A stretch of 64,000 nucleotides of DNA from Paguma larvata (GCA_030068075.1 CM057832.1:78276502-78340501); one strand, 5' to 3'; positions 1 through 11,220 are shown, numbered from the stretch's first letter. The notes: generated by a model not told the origin, from the letters alone. Program-made: numbers and translations.

Positions 1-252
1 GAGGATTCTGACGTTACGTCCAACTCTGGGAAAGTGAGCCTGGACCCTTGGCAGTGGCTTGCCGGGGCAGAAACAGTGGTAGTTCTGCTACCTGTCTGCT
101 TTATACAAGCTTTAGGTGGTTATAGTCTATAAATTGAAATACTTTTGAAAAATATTTAGTTGAAATTCTAAGTTCATAGACTGAATTTTATAACAAGCTC
201 CCATTAGACCTCACCAGTAGAAATCTTTGTGTATATTTAAAGAAGAAATATA
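1..252. other. Unique sequence, nothing recognised
   Basis: No repeat family, coding signal or RNA gene is recognised. It has a somewhat GC-richer start and a TA-rich end that leads into a SINE. Confidence 0.5.
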
Positions 253-455
253 GCTCCCCTGGTGGCTCAGTCGGCTGGGTGTCCAATTCTTGATTTCAGG
301 TCAGGTCATGATCCCAGGATTCTGGGATTGAACCCCATGTTGGGTTCCCTACTGAGCAAGAAGCTTGATTAAGATTCTCTCTCTTTGTCCCTCTGCCCTC
401 CTCCACTGCTTGTGTGCTTTATCTCTAAAAATTTAAATAAAAACTAAAAAAAAAA
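253..455 (+). mobile_element. Old CAN SINE (tRNA-Lys-derived)
   Basis: The copy has the tRNA-like head (cctggtggctcagtcgg), the 'aggtcatgatcccaggattctgggat' region in diverged form, a CT-rich middle and an A-rich tail. The central block (ccctactgagcaagaagctt) differs from the cat-type block of the younger copies in this window and resembles the generic carnivoran form, so this is probably an older insertion. No clear target-site duplication (TSD) is visible. Non-coding and presumably inactive. Confidence 0.85.
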
Positions 456-589
456 CAAGTGTGATGATTAGGGAAAGATAGTTTTGGTAATGCTTTTAAC
501 ATTGCAAACTCTTACTTAACAATATGTGTTACCTACATATATACACATGTAAGTCTAAATACTTTAAGCCTCATTTTAATTATTGTGGT

Positions 590-1100
590 TTCTGTTTTTA
601 AAAATTATTAATGAAGTAATACAGGCCATGGCAAAACTTTTAAAGAGTACAAGACAGCATTCAATGAAAAAAATGACATCTCATCACCAATAATTGATTC
701 CAAATTCTCCCTCCCAAGATGTAGCTATTACTTCGATATCTTTCTAGAAATTTTCTAGGCACAAATTTTCTAGATACACATGGGAAGAAACTTTATATAC
801 TATCCTGCATCTTTTTTTTTTCCAGCTAAAGTTATGTCTAAGAGACAGTTACACATCAGCACAAATAGACCTGTCTCATGTTTTAGCACCTACATGTATT
901 TCCATTTCAAAGATGTTTCTTAATTTGTTTAACAAGTCTTCTAAAGAGGAAAATTTCTAGATTTTTGCAATTACAACAGTGTAAAAAGGAATCTCGGTAT
1001 GTTTTTGCCCACATGTTCACATAAATGTATAAGAAGATTTTCTGGAGATAGAGTTGGAATTCATGAATACATGAATTTAAAACTTTTGATAAGGATTTCC
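590..1100. mobile_element. Possible ancient LINE 3'-UTR-like sequence
   Basis: The order of phrases resembles a widespread ancient mammalian LINE tail: aligned-looking pieces around 'catctcatcaccaataattg', 'gtagctattacttc', 'ctatcctgcatctttttt' and later 'cacatgttcacataaatgt'. Divergence is high and the family is not certain. It could instead be unrelated unique sequence. Confidence 0.3.
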
Positions 1101-1435
1101 AGACTCTACTCCAAGGAACTTGTGTGACTGGCTAGCATTGGAAAAAACTGATGGAATAGGAAAAAAGATATATATGATACCAAAACAGATGACTACAAAT
1201 TGAAATGTTAGAGTATACTAAAAGCATAAAGGAAATGGTAATTTAAATGAAATCTGAAAACAATAGGCATGTTAGTTTGGTCATACTGTGCCGAGCAATG
1301 CTAGGTGGATGAGAAGGAGCCAGAGGGCATGGTAAGGGAGGCATACACAGGTAAATATGGCTGCAAGCTAGTCTTGTCTTTCAGAGATCCCTCGTCCACT
1401 AGGGATGAAAACACAGATGCTGCAGGAATGCAGGT
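1101..1435. other. Unique sequence, nothing recognised
   Basis: No repeat or coding signal is recognised. It ends at the first copy of the TSD of the next SINE. Confidence 0.45.
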
Positions 1436-1445
1436 GAGAAATTTT

Positions 1446-1551
1446 TTAAAGATTTTATATTTAAGTAATCTCTACACCCAACCTGGGGCATGAACCCACA
1501 ACCCTAGAACAAGAATCACAAGCTATACCGACTGAGCCAGCCAGGCACGCC
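1446..1551 (-). mobile_element. Short CAN SINE, minus strand, with 10-bp TSD
   Basis: Read on the minus strand it starts with a tRNA-Lys-like head (ggctggctcagtcgg-like), has the 'gagttc/gggttcatgcccc' B-box region, and ends in 'tagagattacttaaatataa' plus A-rich sequence. This is the short CAN-SINE form that lacks the CT-rich block. Direct repeats gagaaatttt at 1436-1445 and 1552-1561 flank it perfectly, so both boundaries are well defined. Confidence 0.88.
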
Positions 1552-1561
1552 GAGAAATTTT

Positions 1562-2336
1562 CTAAGTATGTCTCTGGTGGGGAGGGCATTGGTATTCACG
1601 AGATGCTTTTGCACCTCAAATATATTTCTGTTTCAGCCTATAGGATTTATCAATAATTGAAGAGCAACTGATATACAGACTACTCCCTGTTTAACCATGG
1701 GTTGAATTTCAAAAGTTGGTTTTTAGTCTATTAAAGCTCTGAGTAACTTTTCTCAGAGAAACCTTGTGACGAATTGTTTCAATCCCTAGACTGTCATATA
1801 CCAGTATATCTTACCCACCATGCAGCAAAAAAAAAAAAATTGTATAGCTGTGATTAAAGAAGGCAACAATATGTGGTAAAAACAAGTAGCTCAGCAAAAG
1901 ATAAAAACATCAATTTAAAACATGTAACTTACTTTGACTTGAAGACCATCAGGTGTAGTTAAGAGAAGAAAAGATCTGAGGAGGTTCTGAAGGGGCCTGG
2001 CTGTTTCTCTGGAAACCTTAAGGCAATTTTGGAATTAACCAGTCTATCCTGATTCCTTCTTTTTTGTCCTTTGACTGCTTTTGTGATCCATGGAACTGGA
2101 TCGTGAGGTTTTCATAAAGTGCAAAGAGCTGGATTGAAGAAGTAGAAAGAAGAATGAACTCACACAGGGTGTGAGAGAGGTGTCCTGAGGTGGAATGGGG
2201 GCCCGCATGAGGAAGAGTCAAGTGACAAAGCAGAGAATCAGACAATTGTACAAACTACCCAGTGGGTCCTGATGTTTGTTCCAAACGCTTTTGTTGGTCT
2301 TAGGAAGGAGGGTAGCTTTGGCAGTACTAATTTACA
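1562..2336. other. Unique sequence, nothing recognised
   Basis: Contains a 13-base A run near 1828-1840 but no identifiable repeat family. The short frame at 2018-2245 on the minus strand has no recognisable domain and no supporting splice context. Confidence 0.45.
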
Positions 2337-2523
2337 CTAGTAATTCTCAAACCAGGATATACTTCAGCATGACCTGGAAATTTTGCAAATACAGATTTCT
2401 GGCAGCAGTAATGGAGATTTGATACAGGAAGCTGAGGTGAAGCCCAGGAAATAGTGTTTTCCTGTCCAGGTGTGGAAGGTGTCCAGGTGATCCTGATACA
2501 CAGAACTGAGAACCGCCACAGGG
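2337..2523 (+). mobile_element. MER5A-like hAT-Charlie MITE remnant
   Basis: The ends look like degraded terminal inverted repeats: 'agtaattctcaaacc' on the left and 'gaactgagaaccgcca' on the right. The interior follows the MER5A order: gacctgga..., aatacagatttctgg, ...aggtgatcctgatacacag. Length (about 187 bp) fits a full-length MER5A. MER5A is a non-autonomous DNA transposon fossil with no coding capacity. Orientation is taken from a remembered consensus. Confidence 0.7.
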
Positions 2524-3589
2524 TTGGAGTTGATAGCCTTGGGTGAGAGGGAGAGAAGACCATGTACACACTGTCGATGGTATAAGGAAACTTTGTTCAG
2601 GCCAAGTGCTCAAAATATATGGAATGCTTGTTTGTGTCTTGAGAAAGTGCATCGTCCTCTTTTCAGAAAAATACTGGTTGTGGATCCTCTGTTCTTGGAG
2701 ACAGGGTAGTAAGTGAGGTAGATCTCTGCTGTCTTTCTATTCTGGCTTTTGCTCCATTCAGTGATCCCAATAACTGATTTTCAGTTGCGTAGCACCTCAT
2801 GCCTCAGCTCCATCCTCATATGGGAATCACTGATTTCAGATGGGGATCGATATTTTTAAAGCTTTCCAGGCAGAGGTATTGGGAACCTTATCTGGATTGA
2901 CATGAGTTTGAAGAAGCAGCAGTAATCTCTCTCCAGCTCCTCTTTCCCAGTTCTGCTCCCTTTCTCTCTTTGATTTCTGGTGTATGGAAAGATGCTGGAA
3001 TTAGCAAACATCTTTGTGATGGAGAGACTGAGTGTGTTGTTCGTTGTACTAAACAGTGGAGGATGCTAAGAGCAGCAGAACAAAGAGGTTCAGTGACTAT
3101 GAAAGGCTCTTCCTCGGGTGCATAGCAGCCCTCCCTTTCTCAGATGATGGTTGCTGCAGAGAACCCTCCACCCTGTCCAGGGACCTGAGAGCAGATAAAA
3201 GCTTTTCTTTTCTTCGCAAGGAGGGCTATTTGATCCAGTGGCAAATTAGCCCATTGTTTTTATTATGAGAGGTAGGGATATGCTAGTGAATGCTTAACAA
3301 CCAGCTCTGGAAAAGAAAGAAAAAAACTGAATCCTTTATTGATAGCCTTTGCTAATTTTGTAGGGTGTCTGTCCCATGGCCGATTTCAAGCTGATGGTGG
3401 TTGAACACCTGGCTCACAAGTTTCCTGAGACCTGGACAGGCAGCTGTCCTGAGTCAGTGTGAACCAACTCCAGCACACCGCTGGGTGGATCTTTGCCTGA
3501 CCTCTCACATTCCAATCATTTGTAAAATTTTGGTAGTTTCTTTATGTAAATATACAGTTGGCATTTCATTGTATATAAGTGATACTGAT
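2524..3589. other. Unique sequence, nothing recognised
   Basis: No repeat is identified. Short frames of 61-105 codons occur here (for example 3056-3268 and 3401-3718, plus strand), but their translations show no domain, repeat or signal peptide and are of a length expected by chance. Confidence 0.45.
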
Positions 3590-4150
3590 GCTAGCAGGCC
3601 GGGTCCTAGGATCCAGAGAGCATCCTGCAGGATCAGCCAAGGAGGATTGAAATCAAGCATGAGCCAGCAGGAGGGGAAAGCAGAGTTTACTGAAGAGAGA
3701 GAGTGCGGGTACAGATAGAATGTCCTGGAGACTCAAAGGAAAGGAGGGAGTCTCATCTTTGTTCGGAGTCTGGAGGTCTTTACTGAGGATTATGGTCTGG
3801 TGAGCATTCCTCTCAGACATTGAGGAATGGGTTGGAACAAAGATGAGGGCCCAGGTGTTATTCCTCGGAGCCAAGGGGTCTTGGCATGGACCTGTCTAAC
3901 ACAGGTGCTCCGGAATACTCCTACGATAGCGTAGTTTGGTCATTCTCACCTGCGCCTTCCTTAGATGTTCTCTACCCTAAAGAAATCATTAACTCCTTGT
4001 CACTTCCAAAGAGGATAGACCCTATTTGCATTCTGAGGCACGTGGGAAGTGGGGTGCAGTCCTAGCAAGAACAGGAGCAGAAAAAGGAGCAAAAAGCAGA
4101 TTTTTATAGAATTCTTTAGTCCCCCTATCTCAGTACTTCAACTAAACAAT
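3590..4150 (-). mobile_element. Possible retroviral LTR-like repeat
   Basis: The block contains 'gcagagtttactgaagagag', whose reverse complement carries an AGTAAA poly(A)-like signal, followed by polypurine and moderately GC-rich sequence unlike its AT-rich neighbours. The texture resembles solitary ERV LTRs I have seen in carnivores, but the family is unnamed here, and the TG...CA ends and TSD are not secured. It could be unique DNA. Confidence 0.3.
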
Positions 4151-4561
4151 AAAACCCAAAATGGAGGACCGAGGCTACAGTTTGATTCCTTTTACCATGA
4201 CTGGTGACTGTCATCTCTGTCCTGTTAAGTTTTCACTTATAGAGACAAGTTACTTTGTTGCTAGTTAGTATGTACTCTTAGGAATCTCCATCACTGACAT
4301 AAACATCACAATTAAAAAGAGCATACAATGTTTCTGTTCTGAGATCTTGTTATAAAACTTAACCAAAAGAATTATAGTTTTTCCTAAAAAAATTGTTAAA
4401 CCTATTATTTATGGTTTACTTATGACACAGAAGTCACTTATTAGATGGTTTTTTGAAGTATAGATGAACTCTTGATGTGGAAGGAAGTCTTAGAGATTGT
4501 CAAAGATAAAACAGATGAATATTTAAATCTATCAAGTGTATAGGAGAGGGGGTGGTGGTTT
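4151..4561. other. Unique AT-rich sequence, nothing recognised
   Basis: No repeat or gene is recognised. It ends at the left TSD of the L1 insertion. Confidence 0.45.
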
Positions 4562-4575
4562 TCCAAGCATTTCTT

Positions 4576-4948
4576 TTGTTTGTTTGTTTGATCGATTTAT
4601 TGTCAGATTGGTTTCCATACAATACCCAGTGCTCATCCCAACAAGTGTCCTCGTCAGTGCCTGTCACCCTCTCTCCCCCCTCCCATATTCCCTTCAACCC
4701 TCAATTTGTTCTTAGTATTTAAGAGTCTCTTACGTTTTGTCTCCCTCCCTCTCTGTGTCTTTTTTATCCCCCTCTTCCCCTCCCCCATTGTTTTCTGCTA
4801 AGTCTCTCAAAATCTACCTATGTGTGGAAACATATGGTATCTGTCTTTCTCTGACTGACTTATTTCACTTAGCATAATACCCTCCAGTTCCATCCATGAT
4901 GCTACATATGGCCAGATTTCATTCTTTCTCATTGCCATATAGTATTCC

Positions 4949-5000
<52 letters not shown>

Positions 5001-5714
5001 ATATATATATTGTGTGCATATATATATATATATATATATAAATATACACACCACATTTTCTTTATCCATTTGTCAGTTGATGGACACTTAGTCTCTTTCC
5101 ATGATTTGGCTTTTGTCGAAAGTGCTGCTATAAACATCAGGGTACATGTGCCCCTATGCATCAGCACTCCTGAACCTCTTGGGTAAATTCCCAGCAATGC
5201 TATTGCTGGGTCATAGGGTAGTTCTATTTCCATTTTTTTGAGGAACCTCCACACAGTTCTCCAGAGTGGCTGCACCAGTTTGCATTCCCACCAACAGTGC
5301 AAGAGGGTGCCTGTTTCTCCACATCCTTGTACCTATAGTTTCCTGATTTGTTCATTTTAGCTACTCTGACCGGTGTGAGGTGGTATCTCAGTGTGGTTTT
5401 GATTCATATTTCCCTGATGATGAGTGACATTGAGCATCATTTCATGTGTCTGTTGGCCATCTGGATGTCTTCTTTGGAGAAGTGTCTATTCATATCTTCT
5501 GCCCATTTCTTCACTGGATTATTTGTTTTTCAGGTGTGGAGTTTGGTAAGTTTTTTATAGACTTTAGATACTAGTCCTTTATCTGATATGTCATTTTCAA
5601 CTATCTTGTCCTATTCCATTGGTTGCCTATGAGTTTTATTGGTTGTTTCCTTTGCCGTGCAGAAGCTTTTTATCTTGATGAGGTCCCAATAGTTCATTTT
5701 TGCTTTTAATTCCG
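4576..5714 (-). mobile_element. 5'-truncated L1, carnivore lineage, with 14-bp TSD
   Basis: The sense strand is minus. The 3' end lies at about 4576, with an A-rich (CAAA)n tail and the carnivore L1 3' UTR (gatgagcactgggtattgta). Upstream comes the C-terminal part of ORF2. The open stretch 5302-4919 shows the ORF2p C-terminal motifs HCWWEC and LPYDPAI, and 5611-5700 shows the [10 protein letters not shown] motif further upstream. In-frame stops and frame changes separate these pieces, so no functional reverse transcriptase can be made. The element is flanked by a perfect direct repeat tccaagcatttctt at 4562-4575 and 5715-5728, which proves target-primed insertion and places the 5' truncation at about 5714. 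A TA microsatellite interrupts the ORF2 region. Confidence 0.95.
4951..5041. repeat. (TA)n microsatellite inside the L1 ORF2 remnant
   Basis: Three TA tracts (4951-4995, about 5000-5010 and 5019-5041) are separated by 'cacgt' and 'tgtgtgca'. They lie at the ORF2 position between the Lys-Lys-Met-Trp and Gly-Ile-Leu-Tyr-Gly codons of the sense strand. The tract is probably length-variable between individuals and may extrude a hairpin. Confidence 0.95.
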
Positions 5715-5728
5715 TCCAAGCATTTCTT

Positions 5729-6493
5729 ATCCACATCTCTGTGGGAACAAGTTCACCCAGGGAAAGCACAGATGACCATTTCATGCAAATATCCACAAAT
5801 GAACTGACCACTTAAAAAATTAGCCTCCATTCAAAGGGCCCTCCCACTTGATATCTTGTCTGTTTAAACACTGAGCAAAATGTAATGAAAACTGATTAAA
5901 AAGTGAAATTGAAAACCCTTGAATATGTGGAATTTCACTAATGGCAGTGCTGGAGAATGGCTTGAATCTCGTGCAAAGCCACTAGACAAATGGTAATCTG
6001 ATTGTGTTTGCTAAATCAAGAATTGAAGAAATCTGAGGATACATACAGGAAAGGCTCTTCAGAAGTGAATTATTTAAATATCAACATATTAAAGGAAACC
6101 TTTGCAAAGATTGGGGGTTTTTTTTTGGTCAAAACTGTTCTCCTACAATGGCACTACGATGTATCATGCACATTTGTTAGGAAATTTAGTTACATTCCCT
6201 TCCACCAGAAATGAAAACAAAAATGGTAGAGTCATCTACTCTTAGAAGCAGTGGGCTAATTCTAAATATCAGCACATTGATGGAATTAGAATTTATTTTC
6301 TTTGACATCAGATTCTATTTTTCCTAGATTAAAGGCCCATTCAAACTTTTTACCCCTACTATTTATAATGAAATGTTTTTTTCTGACATTAAATAGGGTC
6401 ATTTTCAGTTAGTCTTTCCCTGGTAATGGTTAGTCTTAAATAACCACAATAATATAAGTCTGAAATCTATCCAGAACTTGCCAAGTTTCTGGA
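5729..6493. other. Unique sequence, nothing recognised
   Basis: AT-rich with no repeat family recognised. A frame at 6002-6214 (70 codons, plus) has no recognisable domain. Confidence 0.45.
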
Positions 6494-6725
6494 TTTTTTA
6501 AATTTATTTTATTTATTATTATTATTTTATTTTTTTTTTTGAGAGACATAGAGACAGAGCATGAGCAAGGAAGGACAGGGAGAGAGGGAGATACAGAATC
6601 CGAAGCAGGTTCCAGGCTCTCAGCCATCAGCACAGAGCCCAACACGGGGCTTGAACTCACAGACCATGAGATCATGACCCGAGCCGAAGTCACCGCTTAA
6701 CCGACTGAACCACCCAGGCACCCCT
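6494..6725 (-). mobile_element. CAN SINE, minus strand
   Basis: Minus-strand reading gives gggtgcctgggtggttcagt (tRNA head), a catgatctcatggtctgtga B-box region, the cat-type block (gtgctgatggctgagagcctg) and a CT-rich then T/A-rich tail that includes an ATT-rich run at 6494-6540. The preserved cat-type block suggests a feliform subfamily. No clean TSD is visible because both flanks are T-rich. Confidence 0.93.
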
Positions 6726-6764
6726 GTTTTTTTTTTTTTAAGTAATAAAGACAACAGCAATAAG

Positions 6765-7040
6765 TACTGAGCATCTATTTACTATTCTATTATGACCATG
6801 TTCTAAGATACACAGTGTATTTTAGAACAAGTGTCATCTCTCTTAATGTTTCTTAGAACATAGTGTGTCTTAGAACAAGTACCATCTCTTTTAATCCTTA
6901 CAACAACCCAGTAAAGGAGAAGCTTTTGTTGCTACCATTTTGGGTACAAAGTCACTGAAAAACAGAAGGATGGTAAGTAACTTGCTGATGAGGGGAAGCA
7001 GGATTTAGAGACCAGTTGTCTGATGCTGGAACTTGATGCC
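6765..7040 (-). mobile_element. MIR SINE with internal tandem duplication
   Basis: Reads as reverse-complement MIR: 'ctgagcatctattta', 'ttaatccttacaacaaccca', 'taccattttgggtacaaagtcactgaaaaacagaagg', 'taagtaacttgctg'. A stretch of about 48 bp is present twice in tandem (6801-6848 and 6849-6896, roughly 80% alike by eye), which lengthens the element beyond the usual MIR. Confidence 0.75.
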
Positions 7041-8349
7041 GGTGTTTACCAGTGATGTCATAGGGCAGAGAAACACCAACATTCTCAACTACTCAAAATC
7101 CAATGGTGAGGTGACCAAAAGCCATATTCTTTATGTTAAAACAGAAAAATGTTATATGAACAGAAGTAAATAAATATTCATACCAGGAAGTTCTCTTCCT
7201 ACAAATGGCTTATTCACATACCAATTAGAGTAAAAGCTACAAGAAACAGCTGTACAGATCCCTTAGCTCATGCAGATAAAAATATTGTGAAATATTTGGA
7301 CAAAAATTTAAGAGCTACCAGTATACACTTTACCTGTTCTGGTAGCTACTAAAATAAGATTAATTGCAGGCTATTCAATTAGATTGTTAACAGTAATGAC
7401 AGTGCTACTGGCCTCTGTACAAAGGAGAAAATAGTATTTTTGTAGGTCTTAAAGTTACTTATGTAAATGCCCTGATTTAACAGAATTTAAAAGATATATT
7501 CTTTACAGAGAAGAAAAATGGGTCCAGCAAAGACAGTTTAAATTAAAACCATTTTATGTGATAGGTGCATATTCTTTTCCTTTGATTAGTGATTTTGCAG
7601 CTTTTTAATAGCTACCTAGGGAAATAAAATCAAGATAATCATAAATGCCTTTGTATCCCTAGGAAATTCAGCAGTACCTTTTCACCACTATCTCAGCAAT
7701 ATTTTCTCTGGATTTTAAGAAATGGAATAATATCTAACTCATGCGTATCCTAGAACTCCTGCCATATATAAGCTGCTAGCTTGAAAGGCAAAACTCTATG
7801 CTTTAATATTATGTGATACAAGAAATAAGATTTTTCTAAACAAATTGATTTATTGTTCATTGATCATAAGTGGAGCGGAATGGGGAAAGACATTACAACT
7901 TGTTATCAAGAAAACATAAATGGACTTATTGAAATACGGGCATTAGTTGAAGGTGCATCTCTGGCCAGCACAATCGAAGCAATTAGGGAGTGTCTGGGAC
8001 TGAGTACTCACTGAGGATATGATACCTCTGTATGTCTTCAAGTTCAGCATGGCAAAATGAAATGAAGGGCTGGAAATAAAGCCTGGTATATAGTCTGTTT
8101 CCCCTTCAAAACTGTAGTCTTCCCTTTGCTATATAGTAGTGAAAACCCTATCCCGGATCCTATTTTCGTTTTTGCTTCAACCTTCAAGAAGTTCAGAGGT
8201 AGGATTTTGGCTCACATTCAGGATCTTGCTTTAAGCTTATATTTTTTGGCTGTTCGGTCTCAACTCCCTGCCATCCCTTCTTCCTCATCTCATTTCTGTA
8301 CCTAATGTCTGTACAGTTGTCATTTTTTGCAACTTCTTATGAGACCTTA
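7041..8349. other. Repeat-free stretch with a short inverted repeat
   Basis: No transposon is recognised over about 1.3 kb. It contains a perfect 9-bp inverted repeat (agctaccag 7313-7321 / ctggtagct 7339-7347) followed by homeodomain-like ATTA sites (7360-7400). No exon is supported. Function, if any, would be regulatory and is not shown by the sequence. Confidence 0.4.
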
Positions 8350-8602
8350 AAGACATAGTATAACTTTACTGGCTCTGGAGTAAGACTGCCTGGGTATTGA
8401 TCTTGGCTCTGCCACCCAAGAGCTTTGTAGTCTCAGGCAACAAGTGAATCTGTCTGTCACTTGTTTTCCTCATCTTAAGAATGGAGTAATAATGGTTACC
8501 TTCTTCCAAGGATTAAGGGGAGGCTAAAGTGAGTTAATACATGTTAAGTGCTTTAGAAGGGAGTCTGGCACATGGTAAGTTCTCAGTGAGTGTTAGCTAT
8601 TG
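8350..8602 (+). mobile_element. Near full-length MIR SINE
   Basis: Clear MIR order: 'ggctctggagtaagactgcc', 'cttggctctgccaccc', 'gttttcctcatcttaagaat', 'ggattaaggggaggctaa', 'gagttaatacatgttaagtg', 'gtctggcacatggtaag'. One of the best-preserved MIRs in the window. Non-coding ancient tRNA-derived SINE common to mammals. Confidence 0.85.
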
Positions 8603-9199
8603 GAGAGCTGGATGGACACACAAGGTCTAGCGGGAAGAGAAATTGAGCAAATACTTGATAAAATGCTTTGTAGACATAATGGTGCATTTAACTACCTTCA
8701 TTAAAAAAAAATAACTGATGATCTGAAAACAAAATCTGGTGTTGATACTCAGCAACTATAAGCAAATGGACAAATGTCAAATTATGCCAGAGTTGTCATA
8801 AACGAAGGCATTCCATAAACTGCTGGAAACCACATCTGAAATGTTTGGGTTTCCCCATATGAAGAAATCAGATAGTATGTATTCCATGATACTGGTTTCA
8901 CTTAGATTCTCTCTGAAGTTATGTCTTAGAATTCTGAGCCTAGTTATCCTAGGAGTACTACTAGTTAAGAGATGAGCCTTACTTGATCAAGAGATCCAGT
9001 ATTTAGAAACATTCAAATTCCATTTCATACTCTTTTTCCTTTACCTCCTTTTTTTCTTTCCTGGCACTAAGATGTCTGTGAGATCCTTCAGCGGAATGGA
9101 AGAGGGATAAATATACCTGACGTGTATAGACTTCCTCTGTATAAATGAGGTCCTATGCTGGAAGCTGGAAGCCACATCCTTTGCCATAGTCAGGTGTCT
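8603..9199. other. Unique sequence, nothing recognised
   Basis: No repeat or gene is recognised. Confidence 0.4.
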
Positions 9200-9350
9200 G
9201 CCTCTCCACTTAGATTATAGGTTCAGAGGAGTTAAATGAACATCTTAGACTAAGTAAGTGGCAGAGTTGGATTCAAAGCCTAGTCAAGGTGGGGCTGAAA
9301 CTCATCCTCTTTAACATAAGCTCTGTTTTGCCTCTCTCATCACTGTCCCA
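9200..9350 (-). mobile_element. MIR fragment
   Basis: Reverse-complement MIR phrases are visible: 'aggttcagaggagttaaatga', 'actaagtaagtggcagagttgg', 'attcaaagcctag', 'ctcatcctctttaacataag'. Only the tRNA-proximal half is present. Confidence 0.65.
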
Positions 9351-10860
9351 CAGAATCTATCAATAAAGCTATAGCTCTAAAGCATTAATTTGGTCTTGCT
9401 TAATTAGGAATCTATAAGAAATGGATGTAGAGTCTGGGTTACAATTCCCTATAGGACATTTTTGAAGAAAGGTTTTTCTGGGTAGTTTAATATCATCCAT
9501 GTCATTTTCATGACTGTATTCCCATGGCTACAACCTTCCAATAATCTCTCATCTTTTACTGTATTTGTTGTTGGTTATCCATACTTAAGCTAATTTTCTG
9601 AAACATTCTCTTATTACAGGTCATCTTTATTAATTAAGATATAAGGTATATTTCTTTTTCATGGAATAGTTGAAAACTAGCAAACACCTTTGCTGTCCTC
9701 AAAACATGGCTTTGAATATTGGCTTTTTCCAAAGAGGGGAGAAAGAGGTATTCCAAGGAGAGGAGATGGCCCAGAAATAACACATGTACGGCTACTCCCA
9801 TCTTTTTGGTCCAAACTAATGTATGCAACAAAACTTGCTACAAAACTAGTGAACCTTCTAACCAGGCAGCTGCAGGGTTATAGGCTCTCTTGCTGAAAGG
9901 AAGACATACTGGGACCACAATCAGTGGTCTCTGACTCCTTCCTAAGTAAAGAATCCTCATGAGTCCCACTGTCTCTCATATTAAAGCTGACCTAGATTCC
10001 ACTGCCCTTTATGAGGTCCTAACTTGCCCTTCAATTTTTTTTCTGGACACTTACCAACATGGAGTTATATTAATTTTAGAGTTGAAAAGAAATATTTTAA
10101 AGCACCAGTTACAGTCTTGGCATAGATAAAAGTCTGTATCTTACAAGCCAATCAGTTGAGTTGGAAAAATCTCCAGCTCTTCTCCAGGATGGGGAAAATG
10201 AGATTTCTGTTCATTCTAACTATAGAGACAAAGACTTATATTTGTGCTACAAAAAAAGCAATAACTACACTGCAAAGATAATTCCGGCTTTGCATATCTC
10301 TTCCTATCCTCTCTCCTTTTGCAAACATCATCATTTTTAAAGTGAGTGTGTTATTGTTGGCTGTGACTGTCGGCAACTCAGAGTTCTGCAAATGTTGTTC
10401 TTCTAAACTGCCGTGCTCTGGTTTTGTGTTGTTTTGATTTTTTTTTTTTTAAGAAAATACATCTGATAAGAAATCTGGCCCAAGAGAACCTAGGGAACAA
10501 AGCTTACAGAAACTGTAGTGGATTTATTCCATAAGCTGGTGCAGAGGTGGAAGCAAAACGAAGACCTGTTTCGGCTTTTCTAACAGTCCTCTCTGTTTCA
10601 GTCGGCAGTGGAGAGGCTTGTAGCTGAACCTCTTGTAGCACCATGCATCATTCATGACCTGATGGAGTAGACAGAGTGCATAACAATCGATGCAGAAATC
10701 CTGCTGCACAAATAAGTTCACCAGTAGGTTACAGACTTCTCCTCTTTTGTTTGCTGCTGATCTAGGACATTTCCCCCTCCCACTGAAGGAACCAGTAACT
10801 AATACATTTTAATAATAGCTCCTGATCCAGATGTGTCCCCCTTAATTTAAAAACAAATTA
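9351..10860. other. Unique sequence, nothing recognised
   Basis: No repeat family is recognised over about 1.5 kb apart from a 13-base T run near 10439-10451. Short frames (9690-9896 plus, 10524-10721 minus) have no identifiable domain. Confidence 0.4.
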
Positions 10861-10876
10861 ATTGTTTTTTATTTAT

Positions 10877-10918
<42 letters not shown>

Positions 10919-11073
10919 TGGGGGAGGGGCAGAGAGGGAGACAGAATCCCAAGCAGGTTCCGCACTGTCAGTGCAGAGCCTGATGCAGAGCTTGAACTCC
11001 TGGAACCATGAGATCATGACCTGAGCTGGAATGAAGAGTCCGATGCTTACCTGACTGAGCTACCCAGGCATGC
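10861..11073 (-). mobile_element. CAN SINE, minus strand, with expanded GA tract
   Basis: Minus-strand reading shows a diverged head (gcctgggtagctcagtcagg), a catgatctcatggttccagg B-box region and a CT-rich block. The CT block is expanded into a pure dinucleotide run on the + strand at 10880-10914. The TSD is uncertain. Confidence 0.9.
10880..10914. repeat. (GA)n microsatellite in SINE
   Basis: About 17 uninterrupted GA units derived from the CT-rich part of the SINE. A likely length polymorphism. Confidence 0.95.
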
Positions 11074-11220
11074 TCCCTCTTTAATTTGCAAGTTGATTTG
11101 GGTGATGAACATTTTGGCAATTCTTAGAGTGAAATATGATAATGTCATGGTCAGTATCATTAAGAAGATCTAGATCAAACATTCTAAATGCTAGACCGGT
11201 GGCTTTAAATCCACTATTTG

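Noticed and set aside
4919..5302. 127-codon open frame, minus strand, with recognisable ORF2p C-terminal motifs
   Set aside because: It is real L1-derived sequence but only a truncated fragment that ends in TA-microsatellite-encoded Tyr-Ile repeats, with an upstream in-frame stop. Recorded as part of the L1, not as a gene.
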